This document shows positions 58,795 to 64,000 of a stretch of DNA of 64,000 nucleotides, piece after piece. Made by a program: the position numbers and the translations under genes. Position 1 is the stretch's first letter; each line of letters begins with the position of its first letter. Source of the DNA: Alphaproteobacteria bacterium (lineage in GTDB: Bacteria; Pseudomonadota; Alphaproteobacteria; Rhodobacterales; Rhodobacteraceae); the NCBI GenBank assembly GCA_030427405.1, contig JAUHXK010000001.1, forward strand, positions 124,001 to 188,000, written 5' to 3'. The notes below the pieces were generated by a model that was not told the origin of the DNA, did no database searches, and worked only from the letters and a program-made list of their open reading frames with translations.

Positions 58795-59268
58795 ATGAAC
58801 AAGTTCAAATCCATCCTGGGCGGCGTCGCGCTGTCCGTTGCCATCGCCAGCTCGGCCCTTGCAGCCGGCGTTGAAATCAATGCTTCGTCGACCGGGCTTG
58901 CCATGCAGGGCTATGACCCCGTTGCCTATTTCGCCGCAGGTGAGGCGACAAAGGGCGACTACCGGATTACCGCGCTGCATGACGAAGCGCTGTATCGTTT
59001 CTCGTCCGAAGAAAACAAGGCCGCCTTTGAGGCCAACCCCGAGGCGTATCTGCCTGCCTATGGCGGTTATTGCGCATTCGGCGCCGCGATGGGCTTCAAG
59101 TTTGACGGTGACCCGAACCATTGGAAAATCGTGGACAACAAGCTGTACCTGAACCTGTCCCAAGACATCCAGGAACGCTGGGAAGGCGACATTCCGGGCT
59201 TTATCGAGAAAGCCAGCGCCAACTGGCAGGACATCGCCGACAAGGACCCGTCGGAATTGCAGCAATAA
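58795..59268 (+). CDS. Secreted YHS-domain protein
   Basis: 157 residues with a signal peptide (ending SALAAGV). The YHS domain has the conserved QGYDPVAYF at the start and PAYGGYCAFG in the middle, including the single Cys of a metal-binding motif (only one of the usual pair of Cys is present). YHS proteins bind copper or other metals and are often periplasmic. ATG at 58795 follows GAAAGGTGAAAC. Two overlapping hairpins follow within 25-75 bases. Confidence 0.88.
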   Translation: MNKFKSILGGVALSVAIASSALAAGVEINASSTGLAMQGYDPVAYFAAGEATKGDYRITALHDEALYRFSSEENKAAFEANPEAYLPAYGGYCAFGAAMGFKFDGDPNHWKIVDNKLYLNLSQDIQERWEGDIPGFIEKASANWQDIADKDPSELQQ

Positions 59269-59290
59269 TCCGCTGAAGTGCACGGCGTTG

Positions 59291-59341
59291 ATCGGCGGGG
59301 AAATTCATTCCCGCCGATTGGCATTTGAAACGGCCAATCGG
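59291..59341. other. Overlapping alternative hairpins
   Basis: ATCGGCGGG (59291-59299) pairs with CCCGCCGAT (59310-59318), and CCGATTGG (59314-59321) pairs with CCAATCGG (59334-59341). The two stems share 59314-59318 and so exclude each other. No good T tract follows either. This is the layout of an attenuator, but with no known ligand it is only a candidate. Confidence 0.5.
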
Positions 59342-59536
59342 CACACCTATCTCGTCGCAACAAGAACGGTCCAAAAGGGCCACGCGCACCTCAAATCCCA
59401 ACCGGGCTGCGCGCATATTCGAGCGGGACACAGTGAAATCCAGTGATCCGGTCATCGTGCCGGAGATTTTTGGTCAGTCTATGCATGCGCCAGAGAAAAC
59501 CCCTCGGCGCGTGCCAGTGGACGAAAGGAAAGAGAA

Positions 59537-60070
59537 ATGACAGGTAAATTGGCATTCGTCACCGCAGTCGCGACCCTGGCAGCAGGGTCCGCCATGGCAC
59601 AATCTGCAAATGATTGGACCGGCTTCTATGGCGGTGGCCAGATCGGTTACGCAGATGTCGACACAAGCGCCTCGGGCGTGGACGGCGACGGGGTGATCGG
59701 CGGTATCAACCTTGGCTATGATTACGACCTGGGCGACTGGGTCGTCGGTGGCGGTTTCGACTATGACTGGACCGACGTTGACCTGTCCAGCACGGCAAAC
59801 CTTGAAGACGTGTGGCGGCTGCGCGCACGGGCCGGGTACAAGGTCAACCCGCAGGGGCTTTTGTATGCGACTGCGGGCTATGCCGAAGCGGGCACCGACA
59901 ACCTGGGCAGCGACGATGGCTGGTTCATCGGCGCAGGCTATGAACAGTTTGTAACCTCAAACGTTACCGTCGCGGGCGAGATCCTGTATCATGAATTCGA
60001 CAATTTCAACGCGACAGGCGTCGATGTCGATGCCACGACGTTCCAGGTAAGGGCCGCGTACCGGTTCTGA
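59537..60070 (+). CDS. Outer-membrane beta-barrel protein (Opacity-like)
   Basis: 177 residues. A signal peptide (AAGSAMAQ, cleaved before SAND) is followed by about eight amphipathic strands of a small barrel: WTGFYGGGQIGYADVD, GGINLGYDYDLGDWVVGGGFDYDW, WRLRARAGYKVN, LLYATAGYAEAG, WFIGAGYEQF, VTVAGEILYHEF, and the terminal FQVRAAYRF with a C-terminal Phe, the standard BAM recognition signal. Ribosome site AAAGGAAAG precedes the ATG. It is the only gene of its transcript, ending in the terminator at 60085. Confidence 0.93.
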   Translation: MTGKLAFVTAVATLAAGSAMAQSANDWTGFYGGGQIGYADVDTSASGVDGDGVIGGINLGYDYDLGDWVVGGGFDYDWTDVDLSSTANLEDVWRLRARAGYKVNPQGLLYATAGYAEAGTDNLGSDDGWFIGAGYEQFVTSNVTVAGEILYHEFDNFNATGVDVDATTFQVRAAYRF

Positions 60071-60084
60071 TCACGACATTACGG

Positions 60085-60118
60085 ACAGACCCGGCGCATC
60101 GCTGCCGGGTCTGTTTTC
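60085..60118 (+). terminator. Terminator of the outer-membrane protein gene
   Basis: Perfect 11-bp stem ACAGACCCGGC / GCCGGGTCTGT with an 8-base loop, followed by TTTC, begins 15 bases after the stop codon. It lies between this gene and the convergent quinone oxidoreductase gene. Confidence 0.85.
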
Positions 60119-60120
60119 AA

Positions 60121-61104
60121 TCACGGTTCAAGGATCGTGCTGCCGGTGGTCTGGCGGGCCTCAAGCGCCCTGTGGGCCTGGGCAACCTGATCCAGCGCGA
60201 AACGCTGGTCGATATGTATCTTGACCTCGCCGCCCTGGACTTTGCCGAACAGGCGCCGCGCCATTGCCTGGCAAACGGAATGTTCGGCGATATGCGTAAA
60301 CAGCGTCGGGCGCGTGATCTTCAATGACCCTTTCTGTCCCAAAATACCGATATTGACCGGCGGTACCGGGCCCGAGGCATTGCCGAATGAAATCATCATG
60401 CCCAGCGGCTTCAGGCAATCCAGCGAGCCTTCGAACGTGTCTGCGCCAACAGAATCCATGACCGCATCAACGCCTTTGCCGCGGGTGATCTCGGCCACGC
60501 GCTCTGCAAAGTTCTCGGTCCTGTAATTGATGCAGTATGCGGCACCGTTGAATTGGGCCAACCGGCATTTTTCATCGGTTCCGGCAGTGCCAATCAGGGT
60601 GATCCCCTCGGATTTGGCCCATTGACAGGCAATCAGGCCGACGCCGCCCGCCGCCGCGTGAAACAGGACGGTATCGCCACGTTTCAACGGGGTCGTGCGG
60701 TGGAACAGGTATTCCACCGTCATACCCTTGAGCATCATCGCGGCGGCCGTCTCAAAGGCGATATCGTCCGGCAAGGGACAAACCTGCGCGGCGGGCATGA
60801 CACGCGCCTCGCAATAGGCCCCTGAGGGCATCGCGGCATAGGCCGCGCGCTGCCCCGGTTCCAGATGCGTGACGCCATCGCCCACGGCTTCGACGATACC
60901 GGCCGCCTCCATCCCCAATGCATGCGGCAGGTCCATCGGGTAAAGGCCCGACCGTTGATAAACATCTATGAAATTCAACCCGCAGGCATGATGACGGATA
61001 CGGACCTCGCCCGGACCCGGATCGCCCAGGGGCCTGTCTTCGACCCGCAACACCTCTGGTCCGCCGGTTTCATGAATGACCACGGTTCGCGCCGTTTGCT
61101 GCAT
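60121..61104 (-). CDS. Quinone oxidoreductase (Qor-like, zinc-free)
   Basis: 327 residues, medium-chain dehydrogenase/reductase fold without the catalytic zinc ligands, as in NADPH:quinone reductase. NADPH-binding AAAGGVGLIACQWAKSEG, the catalytic region FIDVYQRSGLYP and GVDAVMDSVGAD are present. It reduces quinones by one electron transfer. ATG at 61104 is used (GGAGG upstream); a longer in-frame version starting at 61158 is not supported. Confidence 0.93.
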   Translation of the reverse strand: MQQTARTVVIHETGGPEVLRVEDRPLGDPGPGEVRIRHHACGLNFIDVYQRSGLYPMDLPHALGMEAAGIVEAVGDGVTHLEPGQRAAYAAMPSGAYCEARVMPAAQVCPLPDDIAFETAAAMMLKGMTVEYLFHRTTPLKRGDTVLFHAAAGGVGLIACQWAKSEGITLIGTAGTDEKCRLAQFNGAAYCINYRTENFAERVAEITRGKGVDAVMDSVGADTFEGSLDCLKPLGMMISFGNASGPVPPVNIGILGQKGSLKITRPTLFTHIAEHSVCQAMARRLFGKVQGGEVKIHIDQRFALDQVAQAHRALEARQTTGSTILEP

Positions 61105-61299
61105 GCTGACCTCCTGTTCTCGGTGACCCGAGGCTATCACGCCTGCGGGTGAGGGCAATCACCGTCATCCGGTAAGCGTGATTAGAAAAAGGGCCGGAAT
61201 GTGCTATACTTATTACAGGCGTTGCCGGCTGATCCGGCGACGGGCACGCCCAAGCCGGATGCGTTCTGCGGCGCGATCACGCCAAGGAAAGGGACGACA

Positions 61300-62157
61300 A
61301 TGGCCAAGACAATCGGAAACCCGATCAGCTGGACCGCCCGAAACCTGGGGGCAACCAGCGATCACATCGTCGAAAGCGTCACGCGGATTGGCGGCGCGGA
61401 AACCGACAAGCCGCCCACCGTGCTTACCCTGACACGGCAGGACCTTTTTGCCTGCCTGAAGGCCGGATATGACGATTTCCTGGAAACCCGCGCAGACGCG
61501 ATTTTCGTGATACTTGTCTATCCGATTGCGGGCTTGCTGATGTTCGGAATAGGCCTGAACCGGAACCTGGTGCCGCTGTTGGCCCCGCTTGTTGCGGGTT
61601 TCGCCCTAGTCGGCCCGGTGGCCGCCGTCGGGCTGTACGAGATCAGCCGCAAGCGCGAACAGGGGGGCGACGCGCATTGGCTGGACGCACTGGGTGTATT
61701 CCGTTCGCCAAGTTTCGGGGCAATCGCCGCCCTGGGCCTGTATCTGGTGCTGTTGCTTCTTGTCTGGCTCATGGTTGCGCAAAGTATCTATGCGCAGACG
61801 CTTGGCCCCGATCTTCCGACCTCGGTCGGGGCATTTGCCGCGCAGGTCTTCACCACGGGTGCAGGTTGGACCATGATCCTGTTCGGGTCTGCCGTCGGGT
61901 TTCTGTTCGCGCTGATCGCACTGGCGGTCAGTGTTGTCAGCTTTCCCCTGCTGCTGGACCGCAAGGTGGGGCTTCCGGTGGCGGTCGTCACGTCGGTTCG
62001 GGTCATGCGTCACAACCCCGGGGTCATTCTGACCTGGGGCTTCATTGTCGCGGCCCTTCTTGTGCTGGGGGCCATTCCGATGCTTTTGGGGCTGATCGTG
62101 GTTATGCCCGTTCTGGGTCACGCAACCTGGCACCTGTATCGCCGCGCGGTAGCCTGA
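61300..62157 (+). CDS. DUF2189-family multi-pass membrane protein
   Basis: 285 residues. The N-terminal part (about 1-60, TLTRQDLFACLKAGYDDFLETRADAIF) is the conserved DUF2189 lead-in, followed by six membrane helices: IFVILVYPIAGLLMFGIGL, LVPLLAPLVAGFALVGPVAAV, AIAALGLYLVLLLLVWLMV, TMILFGSAVGFLFALIALAV, and two C-terminal. GLYEISRKREQGGDAHWLDAL is another family-specific loop. ATG at 61300 is preceded by AAGGAAAGGGAC. Function unknown. Confidence 0.9.
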   Translation: MAKTIGNPISWTARNLGATSDHIVESVTRIGGAETDKPPTVLTLTRQDLFACLKAGYDDFLETRADAIFVILVYPIAGLLMFGIGLNRNLVPLLAPLVAGFALVGPVAAVGLYEISRKREQGGDAHWLDALGVFRSPSFGAIAALGLYLVLLLLVWLMVAQSIYAQTLGPDLPTSVGAFAAQVFTTGAGWTMILFGSAVGFLFALIALAVSVVSFPLLLDRKVGLPVAVVTSVRVMRHNPGVILTWGFIVAALLVLGAIPMLLGLIVVMPVLGHATWHLYRRAVA

Positions 62158-62172
62158 ACGGGCAACAAGCCG

Positions 62173-63159
62173 TCAGCCCGCCACCGAAAGGACGATCTTG
62201 CCGATATGGTCCGAGCTTTCCATACGGGCATGCGCCCCAGCCGCGTCCGCCAGGTCAAACGTGCTGTCCATGACCGGGGCAACCCGGCCTGCCGCAAGCA
62301 ACGGCCAGACGGCCTCGCGCAGGTCCCGTGCGATCCGGGCCTTGGCCAGATCGCTTTGCGGGCGCAAGGTGCTGCCGGTCAGCGTCAGCCGCTTGACCAT
62401 CATCAGGGCGAAATTCAATTCGGCCACCGGTCCTTGCAAAAAGGCGATCTGAACCAAACGCCCGTCCTCGGCCAGGGCCTTGACGTTTCGCGGGATGTAG
62501 TCGCCGCCAACCATGTCCAGGATCAGATTCGCGCCACCTTCGGCCCGCATGGCCGCAACGAAATCTTCCTCGCGGTAGTTGATTGCCTTTTCGGCACCCA
62601 GGGAAACACAGGCCGCGCATTTCTCATCTGATCCGGCAGTGGCAAAAACCCGCGCGCCAAAGGCGCTGGCCAGTTGGATTGCCGTCGTTCCGATCCCGCT
62701 GGAGCCGCCATGCACCAGAAACCGTTCCCCCGCCTTCAGGCCGCCACGCGTAAATACATTCGACCACACGGTGAAAAAGGTTTCGGGCAGGCACGCGGCC
62801 TCTTTCATCCCCATTCCGTCCGGCACAGGCAGGCAATGAGCCGCCGGGGTTGCAACATATTCCGCATAACCGCCGCCTGGCAGCAACGCACAAACCTGAT
62901 CGCCGATGGCAATGCCTTCGACGCCTGACCCAATGGCCACAACCTCGCCCGAGGCTTCGAGGCCGGGCAAATCGCTGGCCCCCGGCGGCGGGTCATAGGC
63001 ACCGGCCCGCTGCAAGGCGTCAGGCCGGTTCACCCCGGCATAGGCGACTTTAAGAATCACCTGACCGTTGCCCGGTTCCGGTATCGGACGTTCGGTCAGT
63101 TTCAATACATCGGGGCCGCCGGGCGAAGTGATCTCAACGGCGCGCATCATCTGGGTCAT
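62173..63159 (-). CDS. NAD(P)H-quinone oxidoreductase (PIG3-like)
   Basis: 328 residues, zinc-free medium-chain reductase of the PIG3/TP53I3 type. N-terminal GVNRPDALQRAGAYDPPPGASDLPGLE and the nucleotide site VHGGSSGIGTTAIQLASAFG are characteristic. It shares the fold of the gene at 60121 but is a different subgroup, with GGSSGIG instead of AAAGGVG. Converges with the DUF2189 gene, 15 bases apart. Start ATG at 63159. Confidence 0.93.
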   Translation of the reverse strand: MTQMMRAVEITSPGGPDVLKLTERPIPEPGNGQVILKVAYAGVNRPDALQRAGAYDPPPGASDLPGLEASGEVVAIGSGVEGIAIGDQVCALLPGGGYAEYVATPAAHCLPVPDGMGMKEAACLPETFFTVWSNVFTRGGLKAGERFLVHGGSSGIGTTAIQLASAFGARVFATAGSDEKCAACVSLGAEKAINYREEDFVAAMRAEGGANLILDMVGGDYIPRNVKALAEDGRLVQIAFLQGPVAELNFALMMVKRLTLTGSTLRPQSDLAKARIARDLREAVWPLLAAGRVAPVMDSTFDLADAAGAHARMESSDHIGKIVLSVAG

Positions 63160-63228
63160 CGCGGTCTCCTCTGATCACTTGCTATCAGGCGAAAATGCAG
63201 AGGCCCAGAAACAAGTTGTGCCCGCAAG

Positions 63229-63921
63229 CTATTTTCGCGGCGTGATCGAACCCGGCAGGTCGGATCGCCCCCGTGCCGGGGCCTTGACCTGACCGACCAG
63301 CCAGTTCGGAACAGCGAGAAACGGTTTCAGCAACGGGTTGTCGTTGACCTGCGCCTTGAGCTTTTCGAACTGCATCACCCCATCGATACGGCGATCCAGG
63401 AATTCCCAGGTTGCCTGGTTGCCGGCCGAATCATCGCCCAGCCAGAACAACAGCGTCGAGGAGTACACACCCGACAGCGTGGCGCGTTTGGTGTACCAGT
63501 TCACATCGTCCGAGGTGTCGCCAAGCGCATCCCAGATCAAATCGCATGTTCCCCAAACGGCCTTGGCCCCGTCGGCGGCGTATATAGGCAGCGAAAACAG
63601 TGTCACACCACGGCGCACCGCCTCTTTGTCGGGTACGACCTGCAGGCGAAACCGGACGGCGGCGGCAATTTTTTCGCGGAATTTCAACCCGCCAAGGTCT
63701 TCGGTCTTAAGGCGTTCCAGCATCGCGGCATCACCGCGCGCGTGAAAGGCAAGGGCCAGATCGACCGCACCGCGGGGGCAAATTGCGCGGGCCAGCGCAT
63801 CGTCAATATCACAATCGGTGATCGCGGCGCGAAAGCTCGTTTCGGACCAGCCATCAAATGGCACATGGTCCAGCATGGCGTCCAACAAGCGTTGCTTGGT
63901 GTCTTCATAGGTCACGGTCAT
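63229..63921 (-). CDS. COQ9-family ubiquinone biosynthesis protein
   Basis: 230 residues. COQ9 assists hydroxylation steps in ubiquinone synthesis and binds lipid. Features: LLDAMLDHVPFDGWSETSFRAAI at the start (a TetR-like helical fold), then a family core containing LFSLPIYAADGAKAVWGTCDLIWDALGD and TLSGVYSSTLLFWLGDD. Unlike TetR it does not bind DNA. ATG at 63921 gives MTVTYEDTKQRLL. No gene can be called in the last 79 bases of the window. Confidence 0.93.
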   Translation of the reverse strand: MTVTYEDTKQRLLDAMLDHVPFDGWSETSFRAAITDCDIDDALARAICPRGAVDLALAFHARGDAAMLERLKTEDLGGLKFREKIAAAVRFRLQVVPDKEAVRRGVTLFSLPIYAADGAKAVWGTCDLIWDALGDTSDDVNWYTKRATLSGVYSSTLLFWLGDDSAGNQATWEFLDRRIDGVMQFEKLKAQVNDNPLLKPFLAVPNWLVGQVKAPARGRSDLPGSITPRK

Positions 63922-64000
63922 GGCGGTTCTCCGGTTCTCGGGGCCAGTACTAGACAAGATAAACGGGCTTTGCTATACGGCCAACTCCTGCAATTTCCTT

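Noticed and set aside
59325..59540. 71-codon frame ahead of the outer-membrane protein gene
   Set aside because: Non-ATG start, basic low-complexity product and overlap with the hairpin region; more likely untranslated leader.
63922..64000. Possible promoter and start of another gene at the right edge
   Set aside because: Only 79 bases are visible. COQ9 often lies next to ribosomal protein S21, but no start codon or motif can be read here.

Overview
The window is a 64 kb piece of GC-rich chromosome from an alphaproteobacterium, most likely of the Roseobacter/Rhodobacteraceae group. The signs are polyhydroxybutyrate genes, a polyprenyl-diphosphate synthase and COQ9 for ubiquinone, ETF:ubiquinone oxidoreductase, an aa3-oxidase subunit IV, AzlCD and the argH / small lipoprotein / lysA / DUF4175 neighbourhood. 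This is core chromosome: about 74 protein genes, densely packed, many with overlapping ATGA, GTGA or TGATG stop-start junctions. I see no rRNA, tRNA, CRISPR array, prophage or insertion sequence.

Layout. 1-2000: end of the 2-oxoglutarate dehydrogenase operon (odhB 3' end, a small protein, lpdA). 2000-3270: a TetR regulator facing a flavodoxin-fold quinone reductase across three copies of one palindrome. 3280-6180: ftsE-ftsX-plsC-PPOX operon on the minus strand. 6370-14620: zinc-ribbon membrane protein, DUF4175 protein, lysA, then a small island (second TetR with its own operators, a membrane protein, lipoproteins) before argH. 14640-18280: TlpA-like thioredoxin, a run of small proteins, a fatty-acid-hydroxylase-type enzyme and an EAL protein. 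18340-20950: PHB locus (phaA, a secreted protein, phaB) with TGC-rich palindromes and a strong terminator. 20970-30650: a LysR/DMT-transporter pair, small proteins, ispB and ispE, a TPR protein, ETF-QO, and a soxR/VOC divergent pair with a SoxR-like operator.

30890-37020: greA, a membrane protein, the molybdenum-cofactor cluster fdhD-mobA-mobB-moeA (moaB lies apart at 51.5 kb), and azlCD. 37010-46600: lipoprotein, oxidase subunit IV, phospholipase-A2-like protein plus membrane GDPD, DUF6173, MBL hydrolase with acyl-CoA dehydrogenase, Sua5/TsaC, YqgE, DsbD-alpha-like protein, Nudix. 46560-54050: RND pump with its adaptor, then the operon UDG / phosphoesterase / LysE / moaB. 54140-58550: a cysteine-repeat secreted protein, then pyrB, two small membrane proteins, a pyrC-like gene and plsY. 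58790-64000: YHS protein, outer-membrane barrel, two zinc-free quinone oxidoreductases around a DUF2189 protein, and COQ9.

The items most worth a second look are the 26-cysteine secreted protein beside pyrB, the dihydroorotase homologue that has lost its metal ligands, the three-copy and two-copy palindromic operators at the two TetR loci, the PHB-locus palindromes with an uncharacterised secreted protein between phaA and phaB, and the overlapping phospholipase-A2-like/GDPD pair. I found no clearly new multi-gene system. All assignments come from reading motifs and gene order; no database search was run.
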